DNA of 64,000 nt from Shewanella schlegeliana (GCF_016765635.1 NZ_JAESVD010000001.1:372001-436000); one strand, 5' to 3'; positions 8,731-17,690 are shown, counted from the first letter of the stretch. Notes: a model not told the origin generated them from the letters alone. Made by a program: numbers and translations.

Positions 8731-9756
8731 TTAGCCCACTATTGGCATGACTCGGTTTCGGCCAAGATTTTTCGCTTGATACAACTGGCTGTCTGCCCGA
8801 TCAATTAACGAGCCATGGTTATCGTTTACTTGATACTGGGCAACACCAAAAGATGCGCTGATGTTATTTATTGTTTCGCCTTTGCGTCTATCTTTTAAGG
8901 TCAGCTTTTCTAAACTACGGCGCATAGATTCTGCCAGTTGGCGTGCACGTCTTAATTGGCTCTTTGGTACGATAAGCGCAAACTCTTCCCCACCAAATCG
9001 ATACAACTTAGTACCGTCTTTACAGGCCTCAGTTAAACGTTTGGTAACGGCTTTTAGCACTTGGTCACCTAGCTGGTGGCCGTAGGTATCGTTAAAGGCT
9101 TTAAAGTGATCGATATCGGCAATAATCAGGCAAAGTCCATCGGGATGTTGCGCTAAAATACCTTTAAGATCATTATCAAATGCTCGGCGGTTCAGCGATC
9201 CCGTTAATGCGTCATAGTGCATCTCATGTTCGGATTGCTTTAACTGCTGTTTTAGTACATCGATTTCTGATTGCGCTTTTGCTAGCTGAGCGGAGAAATG
9301 CTGAGCGCTGACTCGGATCTCATTGGAGTCTCGTACTAGGCCTTTAACAACTGTTAAAACCTCTTCAATGGTAAAGCCTTCATTGTCAATTTTATTTAGC
9401 TTATCGTAATTATTGTTTATCTTATGATGAAACTGACTCGCATCAAGGTTAGTGTCTTTGAGTGACTGCGACAGTTCTGTGACCATAGCATCGAGATTAA
9501 GGCGCATATCGACCACATTCAGTGCAGCCGGATCCGCTAAATACTCTCGATATAGGCGCTCACTGTGACTGGGAGGACAAGTGTTATATTGGCCAACAAT
9601 CTCATCTAGGTGTTGATTGAGTTTAGGGTTTTTCTCGCCGACATAGGCATACCATAGAGCATAGTTTGTCGGTGTGGTTGGGATTTGGTGCTTAAGCATC
9701 AGGGGAATGGCTTTTTTTAACTTTAATGCCGACTCCTTTAGCAGTGGATTAGCCAT
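8731..9756 (-). CDS. GGDEF diguanylate cyclase
   Basis: A 341-aa soluble protein predicted to make cyclic di-GMP from two GTP. Residues 1-175 form an alpha-helical input region with no membrane span, and residues 155-178 look coiled-coil. The GGDEF domain runs from about 178 to 340, with YDALTGSLNRRAF, the metal site IADIDHFKAFND and an intact GGEEF signature at 255-259. The product-inhibition RxxD motif five residues before GGEEF is absent (KDGT there), so product feedback may be missing. The gene is monocistronic and convergent with the sortase gene. The ligand of the N-terminal region is not recognisable. Confidence 0.88.
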   Translation of the reverse strand: MANPLLKESALKLKKAIPLMLKHQIPTTPTNYALWYAYVGEKNPKLNQHLDEIVGQYNTCPPSHSERLYREYLADPAALNVVDMRLNLDAMVTELSQSLKDTNLDASQFHHKINNNYDKLNKIDNEGFTIEEVLTVVKGLVRDSNEIRVSAQHFSAQLAKAQSEIDVLKQQLKQSEHEMHYDALTGSLNRRAFDNDLKGILAQHPDGLCLIIADIDHFKAFNDTYGHQLGDQVLKAVTKRLTEACKDGTKLYRFGGEEFALIVPKSQLRRARQLAESMRRSLEKLTLKDRRKGETINNISASFGVAQYQVNDNHGSLIDRADSQLYQAKNLGRNRVMPIVG

Positions 9757-10017
9757 TGCGGTGCCTTAATTGCGTATTAGTTTTTGATTTTATTGTTTGC
9801 ATGCAATGAGCTGGTGATACCGTTGTGCATTATATATAGTCATTCTATTATGTTTTTCGCCGAGACAGAACTTTAAAAAACTCAAACAGAACAATAAATG
9901 AGCAAGTAGGTGTGCAAAACCAAAAGAGCTAACGACAAGAGAGTAAATAAGATCCTTCGATTTGAAAATCTCTTTACTTGCCTCCTGTGCTAAATATTTT
10001 GGCTTGGAAGTGCAGAT

Positions 10018-10890
10018 TTAAAACTGATAACTGACCGAAAGCATAGGCCCTATAAAGCTGTAATAGATGTTGTAATCGGCAATTTTGATATCGGCAGCTG
10101 TAATGGTTGATGTGTATTCGACATCAACCTCATAATAATTAAAGGCTGCGGTCATATGCCAGTTCTCACTGATAGCGGCCTCTACGCCCATTCTAACATC
10201 GACTAAACCACCTTTAAGATCGTCTAATGTGATATAAAAATATTGTGCGTGACCATTAAGTTTAAAGCCGGGGTAAAACTCATAGGAGCCATAAAGACCA
10301 ACATCGGGTAGCGGCGCTGTGAGCTTTTCATCTACCACTTTTGGGATCTCTACCATATCGGGGCAGCGAGTCTCCGTGGCAGCGTCACAGATCCCGATGT
10401 TTCCCTTAAATGCTGTTTTGATAAACATGGCATGTAAGCCTACTGAAACACCCACATCATAGTTATGACCTTGCCAAATATCGTAGCCATAACCCACTCG
10501 CATAATATCGATATTAAGGGTGCTATCTAACGAAATTCCAGATTTGATATCGTAGGTAGTGTCATCCCAAGTAAATTGGAATGGTTTTTCAACCGACTGA
10601 ACTAAAGCACTGCGGTGAAGCTGTTTCCAATCGGCATATAAGGTGTGGCGATCGTTAAAGTGATGAGAAAACTCGAAGAAGGGTAAAAATTGAGACTCTT
10701 CTAGTTTTAGATCGGCTTCGAAATCCAGTACAAATTCATTACCTAAAATAGGATCGTTAACATCAATGGTTGAGTCAGTATTGGCATAAAAGCCACCGAC
10801 CCGGATGACAGTACTGTTATCCGCAAAAGTTATAGGGCTCGCGACCAAAGCCATTGTAGCGGCACTGCGAATGATGAAACTTTTAACCAT
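10018..10890 (-). CDS. Putative outer-membrane beta-barrel protein
   Basis: A 290-aa protein with a clear signal peptide (cleavage likely after ASPITFA, residue 23). Short alternating hydrophobic strands rich in Tyr, Phe and Gly run through the rest. The last residue is a C-terminal Phe (SVSYQF), the usual mark of an outer-membrane barrel recognised by the BAM machinery. A single pair of cysteines (GICDAATETRC) may form a disulfide in an extracellular loop. I do not recognise a specific family; an OmpW-like or small porin-like role is possible, but the substrate cannot be read from the sequence. The gene is monocistronic, with its promoter in the 375-bp gap upstream. Confidence 0.6.
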   Translation of the reverse strand: MVKSFIIRSAATMALVASPITFADNSTVIRVGGFYANTDSTIDVNDPILGNEFVLDFEADLKLEESQFLPFFEFSHHFNDRHTLYADWKQLHRSALVQSVEKPFQFTWDDTTYDIKSGISLDSTLNIDIMRVGYGYDIWQGHNYDVGVSVGLHAMFIKTAFKGNIGICDAATETRCPDMVEIPKVVDEKLTAPLPDVGLYGSYEFYPGFKLNGHAQYFYITLDDLKGGLVDVRMGVEAAISENWHMTAAFNYYEVDVEYTSTITAADIKIADYNIYYSFIGPMLSVSYQF

Positions 10891-11265
10891 TAAAAGTCAC
10901 TCCGTTTTTCTTGTTCTTATTAGCACTTAATTTATAAAGCGCTTTTATTATTCGGCCTTTAGCATAGCAGGATTATTGGTGATGTGAATAAATTGTTTCA
11001 AAAAATGTGTTGGTTGTTTGATTTAATGCAAGAATAGTGTGTCCCGGCATTGGCGGGTTAGCTTTTATCAATAAATTCGAGTTAGCAAACCGATAAATAC
11101 ACTAGAGAAGAAGCAAACTGTAGAGTTGGGGTAAGATTTATCACTCATTATCAAAAGGTCGATTATTACAGAGTGAATATTGAGTTAACTGTGGTTATGC
11201 TGAGAAGTTCATAGATTTAATGCCTAGAGTTCATCGACCTCTAGGCATTAAAATCGAAGTAGGGT
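10891..11265. other. Intergenic region upstream of the outer-membrane protein gene
   Basis: A 375-bp gap without a credible gene. It should hold the minus-strand promoter for the barrel protein gene near 10900-11000, and it holds the dgkA terminator hairpin near its right end. No other repeat or RNA is evident. Confidence 0.4.
11216..11252 (-). terminator. dgkA terminator hairpin
   Basis: A perfect 14-bp stem (TTTAATGCCTAGAG and its complement) with a 9-nt loop lies 14 bp after the dgkA stop. Flanking A/T bases give a short U run on the minus strand. Confidence 0.6.
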
Positions 11266-11652
11266 TTAAAACGATAGAATATCAAAAAGCTTAGGCAATA
11301 AGATAATTGCCCAGGTCAAGCCACAGAATGCGAGGCTCATAAATACCGCTGCCGAGGCAATATCTTTAGCTTGGCCACTTAAAGGATGGTGCTCATCGCT
11401 AATCCTATCGACGACGGCTTCAATTGCAGAATTAAGAAGTTCGACAATTAATACTAAAAATAGTCCTAACAGAAGCAAAACTCGCTCCACTGTTGTTACA
11501 TCGACTAATAACGCGATGGGTAACATAATCGCCGCTAAGATCAACTCTTGTCTAAACGCCGCCTCGTGCTGCCACGCGAGCTTTAGGCCTTGTATTGAAA
11601 ACCCAGTAGCTCTGATGATGCGCTTTATTCCATGATTATTAGCAGGTTTCAT
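11266..11652 (-). CDS. dgkA: Diacylglycerol kinase
   Basis: A small inner-membrane enzyme of 128 aa that phosphorylates diacylglycerol to phosphatidic acid, recycling lipid left over from envelope glycan synthesis. The family signature ELLNSAIEAVVDRI (around residue 70) and the following KDIASAAVF are intact. Three hydrophobic helices are visible, and an amphipathic N-terminus (IKRIIRATGFSIQGLKLAWQHEAAFRQE) matches E. coli DgkA. The length is the usual one for the family. The gene stands alone, with a hairpin terminator just downstream. Confidence 0.93.
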   Translation of the reverse strand: MKPANNHGIKRIIRATGFSIQGLKLAWQHEAAFRQELILAAIMLPIALLVDVTTVERVLLLLGLFLVLIVELLNSAIEAVVDRISDEHHPLSGQAKDIASAAVFMSLAFCGLTWAIILLPKLFDILSF

Positions 11653-11930
11653 AGCATTCCAAAATAGTATTCATAATAGTGTTTCATCGTTGGGGACTCA
11701 TTTGATAACGATATCTTTGGTCTGATGATTAACATTTGCCGCGGAGTATAGCATGTTCCACTTTTGATTTAATTCAAAAAACGAAACCTAAAAGTCGTAA
11801 CTTAAAGCCCGTCAATGCTGTTGAACTTAGCTAACTCGGTTAAATGGGTCTAGGCTTAAGCTTTAGTGAGCAAGAACTATCGCTAGTCGATAGAGTGCAC
11901 AGGATGTGCGGACCCATGCAAGGAGCAAGT

Positions 11931-12809
11931 ATGATGTTATTGAGACAGTTCAACGGATTCATATTCTGGTCACTTTTGGCTTACCTTGGCTGTATTGACA
12001 AGCTTTACGCCGAAGAGTCTCACGATAAAGCACCAGATAAACCCTCTATTCAGTTAGCCTCAACATTACAAAAACCTGTTGCCGATATTACCGAGTATCT
12101 AGTCAGTGAAAAGCTCGATGGAGTACGAGGTCATTGGGATGGTAAGTTTATGTATAGCCGTTCAGGCCGAAAAATAGCTGTGCCAGCTTGGTTTGTTAAG
12201 GGGTTTCCAAACTACTCATTAGATGGCGAGTTATGGATTAAACGTGGCGCATTCGAGCAAGTATCCGCAATAGTTAGAAAATCCCAAGCGACCAAAGAGG
12301 AGTGGCAAACCGTCAAATTTATGGTGTTTGACCTGCCTGGAGAGGCTAGCGTTTTTGAATTACGCTACCATAGAGCGGTAAAGGAGCTAAGTCATATCAG
12401 TCCATACCTAAAGGTGATAACTCAATACCAGGTTGAGAATTACCAATCATTAGATACTGATTTACAAGAGGTGATAGCCAAAGGTGGCGAAGGTCTAATG
12501 TTACATAAGAAAAGCGCCTTCTATACAGCTGGGCGCAGTAAAGATATTGTCAAAGTTAAGCCATTTGATGATGCTGAGGCAAAGGTAATTGGTTATTCCC
12601 CAGGAAAGGGGCGCTTTAGTGGCATGATGGGGGCGTTAATCGTTAAAAATAAACAGGGTAAAACATTTAATCTAGGAACCGGTTTCACCCTAGAGCAAAG
12701 ACAAAGCCCGCCAAGAATTGGAAGTTTAGTGACCTATAAATACTATGGGTTGACGCAAAAAGGTACACCCAGGTTTGCGAGTTTTTTACGCGTGAGAAAG
12801 GCTCAATAG
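11931..12809 (+). CDS. ligE: ATP-dependent DNA ligase, periplasmic LigE type
   Basis: A small ATP-dependent DNA ligase of about 292 aa. Visible nucleotidyltransferase motifs are I (EKLDGVRG, adenylated lysine), III (SLDGELWI), IIIa/IV (FMVFDLPG, GGEGLMLHK) and V (KVKPFDDAEAKV), followed by a C-terminal OB fold. The N-terminus is a Sec-type signal (FIFWSLLAYLGC, cleavage likely near LYA-EE), so the mature enzyme probably acts in the periplasm, as proposed for the LigE group, perhaps on incoming DNA. The open frame extends upstream to an ATG at 11844. I chose the ATG pair at 11931/11934 because AAGGAG lies just before it and it begins the signal peptide. The gene is monocistronic. Confidence 0.85.
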   Translation: MMLLRQFNGFIFWSLLAYLGCIDKLYAEESHDKAPDKPSIQLASTLQKPVADITEYLVSEKLDGVRGHWDGKFMYSRSGRKIAVPAWFVKGFPNYSLDGELWIKRGAFEQVSAIVRKSQATKEEWQTVKFMVFDLPGEASVFELRYHRAVKELSHISPYLKVITQYQVENYQSLDTDLQEVIAKGGEGLMLHKKSAFYTAGRSKDIVKVKPFDDAEAKVIGYSPGKGRFSGMMGALIVKNKQGKTFNLGTGFTLEQRQSPPRIGSLVTYKYYGLTQKGTPRFASFLRVRKAQ

Positions 12810-12814
12810 TAGTG

Positions 12815-12860
12815 AATAAAAAAACGACTTCAGGTTCGGGCGTTCTCTCGAACCTGAAGT
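12815..12860. terminator. Terminator between convergent ligE and nitroreductase genes
   Basis: A perfect 12-bp stem (acttcaggttcg/cgaacctgaagt) has a 10-nt loop. On the minus strand it is followed by TCGTTTTTTTATTC, a strong intrinsic terminator for the nitroreductase gene. Confidence 0.8.
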
Positions 12861-12881
12861 AAGTGAGCTATTAAAGTAGGT

Positions 12882-13538
12882 CTAAAGCACCTGAAGCACA
12901 TCTTCAATGGCCAGACGTGATTTAGGTAGGGCTGCATTATAATCTTTTTCAGCATTGTGGTAGCCCATGGCTAATGCAACATTACATTGATAACCACCAA
13001 GTTCCTCTTTAAAGATCTCACCGATTAATTCACTGTCAACCCCTTCCATTGTGGTGGAGTCAATTCCAAGTCGGGCAAGAGTATGCAGCGTATTGCCCAA
13101 GGCTAGGTAGGCCTGAGACTTAGTCCAAGCGGCGTTGTTACCAGTATCATCGGTATTGAGCTCAACAAAAGCAAAAGCGCCAAATGCTTGCTCTCTGTCT
13201 TCTGCTCCCATGCGACCATCGGTAATACCTTTATCAATCACTTTTGCATAATCTTCGCGACTGTAGTGTGGGTTGTGAGCAAAGAGCACAATATGCGAAG
13301 CTGATTTAATATGAGGCTGATTAAATTGAAATTTATTGGCAAATGTATCGTGCATACGTTGCTTAGCTTCATCACTTTCAATCACAATGAACTTCCAAGG
13401 CTGTGAGTTGATAGATGATGCTGATAGGTTCATTGCCTGATAGATCACATCAAGGTCAGCCTGAGGAATACGCTTTGACGCATCATAACACTTTGTTGTG
13501 TAGCGGTTTTCAAGATCGGTAATAATTTGGTGTGTCAT
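12882..13538 (-). CDS. NAD(P)H nitroreductase (NfsB-like, FMN-dependent)
   Basis: A 218-aa flavoprotein of the nitroreductase family, predicted to reduce nitroaromatics or quinones with NAD(P)H using FMN. The phosphate-binding start RYTTKCYD, the SSINSQPWKFIVIES segment near residue 40 and the C-terminal GYHNAEKDYNAALPKSRLA are close to NfsB/FRase I proteins. The length is typical for the family. The biological substrate cannot be read from the sequence. It is a single gene with its own terminator, divergent from the phosphatase gene across 260 bp. Confidence 0.85.
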   Translation of the reverse strand: MTHQIITDLENRYTTKCYDASKRIPQADLDVIYQAMNLSASSINSQPWKFIVIESDEAKQRMHDTFANKFQFNQPHIKSASHIVLFAHNPHYSREDYAKVIDKGITDGRMGAEDREQAFGAFAFVELNTDDTGNNAAWTKSQAYLALGNTLHTLARLGIDSTTMEGVDSELIGEIFKEELGGYQCNVALAMGYHNAEKDYNAALPKSRLAIEDVLQVL

Positions 13539-13798
13539 ATTTGTGTCCTAATGTGGCAAGGTAAATCAATAAATTAGTTGCTGCTATCCTACCTGTATCT
13601 AAAGCAATGAAATAGTGTTTGTTTGTTGATTTATCATCAATTTTTTTTTGATAATTATTGCTTATTAGTACGTTGAAGCTATAAAAAGGTTGGGCATGAT
13701 ATTGTTAATTCACTGAATGCAAATTGTAGTTAACTAGGGCACAAAATGATGGCTCAATAGCGCATAGATAGTTAACAACATTTAGTTAGGATACTGAT

Positions 13799-14287
13799 AT
13801 GAAACAAATTTCCTCTGTTCTATTTGTATGTATGGGCAATATCTGTCGCTCTCCTTCGGCTGAGGCGATGTTTAGAGCGAAAGCGAATGTAGCTGGGCTA
13901 GAAATTGAGATCGACTCGGCGGGGACTATTGCCTATCACCAAGGTAATGCACCCGATAGACGCTCGATTGCAGCAGGGGTTAAGCGCGGTTTAAACTTTG
14001 ATGGCATGAGAGCGAGACAGGTAGAGCAGACTGACTTTACTTATTTTGACTTGATTCTTGCTGCGGATAAGCAAAACCTACAGGACTTAAAGCGGATCTG
14101 CCCGATGGAACATCAGCATAAATTAGCTTTGATACTGGATTTTTGTGATTTTCAAAGTCACGAGATAGTGTACACAGAAGTGCCCGATCCGTATTATGGT
14201 GCGGGTGATGGTTTTGAGTTAGTTTTAGACCTGCTTGAGAATAGTTCTAGTCATCTGCTGCAGCGTATTCAAAGAGGCTTGCTGTAA
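13799..14287 (+). CDS. Low-molecular-weight protein-tyrosine phosphatase
   Basis: A 162-aa cytosolic phosphatase. The P-loop CMGNICRS (C11 to R17) fits C-x5-R-S, and the general-acid aspartate sits in VPDPYYG. These are the full catalytic set of the LMW-PTP/ArsC-like family. It is not beside a tyrosine kinase or a capsule cluster, which argues for a housekeeping role, resembling YfkJ-type enzymes rather than Wzb. ArsC is unlikely because no arsenic genes lie nearby. The gene is monocistronic. Confidence 0.9.
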   Translation: MKQISSVLFVCMGNICRSPSAEAMFRAKANVAGLEIEIDSAGTIAYHQGNAPDRRSIAAGVKRGLNFDGMRARQVEQTDFTYFDLILAADKQNLQDLKRICPMEHQHKLALILDFCDFQSHEIVYTEVPDPYYGAGDGFELVLDLLENSSSHLLQRIQRGLL

Positions 14288-14376
14288 GCATTATCCTACT
14301 GAGCATATAGTAGAATATAGAACGCTGGATATTGCTGGTTTACTGCAAGTACTCGAGATGGGTTTATATTAATGAA

Positions 14377-14412
14377 GTACTAAAAAAGCGCTAAATAGCG
14401 CTTTTTTAGTAC
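14377..14412. terminator. Bidirectional terminator between convergent genes
   Basis: The palindrome gtactaaaaaagcgct/agcgcttttttagtac provides a U tract on both strands. It serves the phosphatase gene (plus) and the rbgA-type gene (minus). Confidence 0.85.
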
Positions 14413-14427
14413 TCGGTAGATAAGAGG

Positions 14428-15366
14428 TTAGCTTAAACGTTTTCCTGAACGCTTCAAGCGCTCTTGCTCTTTACGAGCATCTTCTTTTGCTTGCTTCTCT
14501 GCAAGAATTTTCGCAACTTCTGCTTTTTCAATTTCAGCCATCGCCGGTGTTTCTAGCGATAGTTGACCGATACGACCCGCTCGGAAGTCATGCAATAACA
14601 CTTCTGATGCCTTATGCAGATCGATTCGTCCACCTGGGCGTAGTGCACCACGGTTGCGGCCAATCGCTTCTAGCAGTTCAATGTCAGTATCAGGCATCTG
14701 CTTGATCTTGTAACGCTCAGCAATCGCTTCTGGGTACGCTTGAAGGAAGTATTCTGCGGCGAACATAGCCACATCTTCATACTCCATCGCGGTATCTTTA
14801 ATCGCACCCGTTACAGCAAGGCGGTAACTACTCTTTTCGTTATCGACTTTTGGCCACAAAATACCAGGTGTGTCAGATAGAACAATACCGTTTCTAAGAT
14901 TGATCCGCTGCTGGGTTTTAGTCACAGCAGGCTCGTTACCAGTTTTTGCAATCATGCGGCCTGCAAGCGTGTTGATAATGGTGGATTTACCTACGTTTGG
15001 GATCCCCATAATCATGGTACGAATATCTTTTTCTATCTTATCTCGGCTAGGCACAAACTTACGGCACAAGTCCGGGATCTTCTTCACTTGTGATGCTTGT
15101 AAAGTGGTAATTGCCATTGCCTTAACACCTTGCTCTTGCTCAAGGTATTCAATCCACTGCTGCGTTGTTTCTGGATCGGCTAAGTCAGATTTGTTGAGTA
15201 ATTTGATACAGGGCTTATCGCCACGCAGCGTTTGCACCATAGGGTTTTCGCTACTGTAAGGGATCCTCGCATCAAGCACTTCTATCACCAAATCGACTTG
15301 AGGCATAACCTCTTCGATCTCTTTTCGTGCCTTGTGCATGTGTCCTGGATACCACTGAATTGCCAT
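14428..15366 (-). CDS. ylqF: Ribosome biogenesis GTPase YlqF/RbgA
   Basis: A 312-aa circularly permuted GTPase. The G4 motif NKSD (58-61) precedes the P-loop GIPNVGKST (121-129) and the G3 motif DTPG (165-168), which is diagnostic of the YlqF/YawG class. RbgA in Bacillus acts in late 50S subunit assembly, and the same role is inferred here. The conserved start AIQWYPGHMHKARKEI is intact. The C-terminus is strongly basic (KEQERLKRSGKRLS), suiting rRNA contact. It is a single gene, convergent with the upstream phosphatase gene. Confidence 0.9.
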   Translation of the reverse strand: MAIQWYPGHMHKARKEIEEVMPQVDLVIEVLDARIPYSSENPMVQTLRGDKPCIKLLNKSDLADPETTQQWIEYLEQEQGVKAMAITTLQASQVKKIPDLCRKFVPSRDKIEKDIRTMIMGIPNVGKSTIINTLAGRMIAKTGNEPAVTKTQQRINLRNGIVLSDTPGILWPKVDNEKSSYRLAVTGAIKDTAMEYEDVAMFAAEYFLQAYPEAIAERYKIKQMPDTDIELLEAIGRNRGALRPGGRIDLHKASEVLLHDFRAGRIGQLSLETPAMAEIEKAEVAKILAEKQAKEDARKEQERLKRSGKRLS

Positions 15367-15433
15367 GTGTGCGCTCTACTATCAAATTACTAAATTAAGG
15401 GGATTTTACCTTGTTCTGCTTAAGTTTAACAAA

Positions 15434-15455
15434 CAAAAAGCGCCCTAAGGCGCTT
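15434..15455 (-). terminator. Terminator of the 2OG-Fe(II) oxygenase gene
   Basis: AAGCGCC pairs with GGCGCTT around a CTAA loop. On the minus strand it is followed by TTTGTTT, 29 bp after the stop. Confidence 0.75.
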
Positions 15456-15483
15456 ATTGGGTACTTATTGAGTGTGAATGAGC

Positions 15484-16323
15484 CTAAATTACCCCTAATT
15501 CTCTGAGACGTTCCATCAGGTAGCTGTCGGCGGTGTATTTGTCTGACAACTTTACTTCAGGGTTTGGATGCAAAAAGAGCGGTAGTGAAAGACGAGACTT
15601 GGTTTTGTCCATCCCCTCAGGATTGATCACGCGGTGGCTTGTTGACGGATAATAACCCGCAGAGGCCTCTTGCAGCATATCGCCAATGTTAATGATTAAG
15701 TTACCAAAATCACTAGGGACATCTATCCAACTGCCATCCTTTAGCTGCACCTGCAATCCAGGTTCATTTGCTGCTGGAAGCACGGTTAGTAGATTGATAT
15801 CTTCATGAGCAGCTGCGCGTATCGCCCCTAGCTCTTCATCGCCAGACATTGGAGGGTAGTGCAGTACTCGTAATAGTGTTTTTTGGCTGTTTTCAATCAT
15901 CTTTGGCAGTGCGATTGAAAATCTTTGTTTTACTTCACTTGGTGAGTGACTCTCTACCCACTGTAGTAACTCTGCAGCCAAGGCGTTGGCGTTATCGTAG
16001 TACTTTAAGATATTGTCTTTCAGTGAGTCTGGAATGCGTCCCCACGGGTAAACATGGAAGTATTCCTTGATATCTTTAACTGAGTGGCCTTTAGCTGTCT
16101 CAGATATTTCGGCTGGGAAAAAACCGTCTTGTGTTTGAGGATTAAATAGAAATGCTCGCTTTTCTGCAGTGTTAAAAAATGCGTGCCATTCTTGATAGAT
16201 GCTCTCAACCAGATCTTTATCGATAGGGTGGTTAGTTAACACACCAAAACCGGTTTCTTTTAGTGAGGATACAAATCTCTCTGCTGCATCGCTTGCTTGG
16301 TAATCTATTGTTTCTAATCTCAT
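15484..16323 (-). CDS. 2-oxoglutarate/Fe(II)-dependent oxygenase (IPNS-like)
   Basis: A 279-aa non-haem iron dioxygenase of the isopenicillin-N-synthase-like family. The iron triad appears as H and D in AAHEDINLLTVL and H in STSHRV, and the 2-oxoglutarate arginine in KSRLSLPLF. The N-terminal DIOX_N-like segment includes GFGVLTNHPIDKDLVESIY. The frame is open for 54 more codons upstream. I chose the ATG at MRLETIDYQ because it begins at the conserved domain and the upstream part is low-quality coding. The substrate is unknown; there are no antibiotic or ethylene genes around it, so a simple catabolic or modifying oxygenase is likely. Confidence 0.82.
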   Translation of the reverse strand: MRLETIDYQASDAAERFVSSLKETGFGVLTNHPIDKDLVESIYQEWHAFFNTAEKRAFLFNPQTQDGFFPAEISETAKGHSVKDIKEYFHVYPWGRIPDSLKDNILKYYDNANALAAELLQWVESHSPSEVKQRFSIALPKMIENSQKTLLRVLHYPPMSGDEELGAIRAAAHEDINLLTVLPAANEPGLQVQLKDGSWIDVPSDFGNLIINIGDMLQEASAGYYPSTSHRVINPEGMDKTKSRLSLPLFLHPNPEVKLSDKYTADSYLMERLRELGVI

Positions 16324-16753
16324 TTTGATTCTTCTTATTATTAAACCCAAGGCAAGTGTAACGAGGACAAATTCGCGATGCAAACAGATGTGATGTAGAT
16401 CACGCTGCTGATTGTTTAGCTGTAAAAAAAGTGTGGCCGAGGCTCTCGATAAATCGATATGGGTTAACTGTTTAGCTATCAACAAGGGGAGGAGAATTTA
16501 ATTTTAAAAGTGGAGGTTTTTTTGCGTTACTCTTGGTTATCCCCCTTAATTTACGCCACTTAAGTTATGGTCATTAAATTAGGGGGCTAAAATTATCGTA
16601 CTTAACGATAGTCAGAAGCGCAGCCTGTGAGGAGGTGATAATTTATCATGATTAGTTCGCTAACCCATTTGAAAGCTTTTGTTAATCTGTAGGGTCTACT
16701 GATTGCGGACCCAGAACATTAGAGACCAATGAGCCTAGATAGAGAAGTGATAG
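16324..16753. other. Divergent intergenic region upstream of msrBA
   Basis: A 430-bp gap between divergent genes. It holds an imperfect inverted repeat (CCCCCTTAATTTA near 16541 and ATTAAATTAGGGGG ending at 16586), a small TATCGT/ACGATA palindrome near 16594-16609, and a 14-codon open frame with a very strong Shine-Dalgarno (16648-16692). Promoters for both flanking genes must lie here, but I cannot assign them. Confidence 0.45.
16648..16692 (+). CDS. Possible 14-codon leader ORF before msrBA
   Basis: ATG to TAG encodes MISSLTHLKAFVNL. It is preceded by TGAGGAGGTGAT, which is nearly the full complement of the 16S rRNA 3' end, though GGAGG sits 12 nt from the ATG, rather far. It ends 61 bp before msrBA. 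It could be a leader peptide or a chance frame; there is no protein-level support. Confidence 0.25.
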   Translation: MISSLTHLKAFVNL

Positions 16754-17659
16754 ATGCGTAAATTAACAGAATTTGAAAAGCATGTAATTGAGCAGAAGGG
16801 CACCGAGCGACCTTTTAGTGGTGAGTATTATCAACATGATGCACCGGGGGTATATTGTTGTAAAAAGTGCGATGCGCCTTTATATCGCTCAGAAAGTAAG
16901 TTTAACGCCCATTGTGGTTGGCCAGCCTTTGATGATGAAATTGAAGGTGCGGTAAAGCGCAATATGGATGCCGATGGCATGCGAGTTGAAATTGTTTGTG
17001 CCCATTGTGATGGTCATCTTGGTCATGTGTTTGAAGGCGAACAGTTAACGCCGAACAACATCAGGCACTGCGTCAATTCTGTCTCCATGGTTTTTAAATC
17101 TGCAGATGAGCTTATAGATAACTCAAGCGCCACAGAGTTAGCTACATTGGGTGGAGGCTGCTTTTGGTGTATCGAAGCCGTATTTGCCGCGATTAAGGGC
17201 GTAAGCAAAGTCACTTCTGGTTATGCGGGAGGCGCTGCTGATGACGCTAATTATAAAGCCGTATGCAGTGGTATGACAGGACATGCTGAGGTAGTACAGA
17301 TAACGTTTGATCCAAGAGAAGTCAGTTTTGAAAGTTTGCTTGAAGTGTTTTGGCAAAGTCACGATCCGACGACATTAAATCGGCAAGGCAATGATGTGGG
17401 GGCGCAATATCGCTCGGTGATCTTTATTCATAATGAGCAGCAGGCTTTAATCGCCAATAGAATGATAGTTGACTTAACTAAAGCTGCGGCGTGGCCCAAT
17501 CCAATTGTGACTGAAGTGGTTGCCTATGATGGTTTCTTTGCTGCTGAAGATTATCACAACGACTATTTTGAGCTCCATGGAGAGCAGCCGTACTGTCAAA
17601 TGGTGGTGAAACCTAAGGTCGATAAAATTAAAGCCCTGTTTGCAGATAGGTTAAAGTAG
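16754..17659 (+). CDS. msrBA: Bifunctional methionine sulfoxide reductase MsrB-MsrA
   Basis: A 301-aa fusion that repairs oxidised methionine. MsrB (R-sulfoxide) comes first, about residues 1-120. It has zinc ligands C36/C39 (CKKC) and C82/C85 (CAHC) and the catalytic RHCVNS (C106). MsrA (S-sulfoxide) follows, about residues 128-300, with the catalytic GGCFWC (C136). Both active sites are intact, so both diastereomers should be reduced. There is no signal peptide, so it is cytosolic. The B-A order differs from the thioredoxin-A-B fusion of Neisseria. It stands alone downstream of a 430-bp leader region. Confidence 0.92.
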   Translation: MRKLTEFEKHVIEQKGTERPFSGEYYQHDAPGVYCCKKCDAPLYRSESKFNAHCGWPAFDDEIEGAVKRNMDADGMRVEIVCAHCDGHLGHVFEGEQLTPNNIRHCVNSVSMVFKSADELIDNSSATELATLGGGCFWCIEAVFAAIKGVSKVTSGYAGGAADDANYKAVCSGMTGHAEVVQITFDPREVSFESLLEVFWQSHDPTTLNRQGNDVGAQYRSVIFIHNEQQALIANRMIVDLTKAAAWPNPIVTEVVAYDGFFAAEDYHNDYFELHGEQPYCQMVVKPKVDKIKALFADRLK

Positions 17660-17690
17660 CTTTTCTTTTTAACTGTAATATCGAAAACAA

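Noticed and set aside
11844..11930. Longer N-terminus of the DNA ligase
   Set aside because: The extra codons do not form a signal peptide, while AAGGAG and a hydrophobic signal favour the start at 11931.
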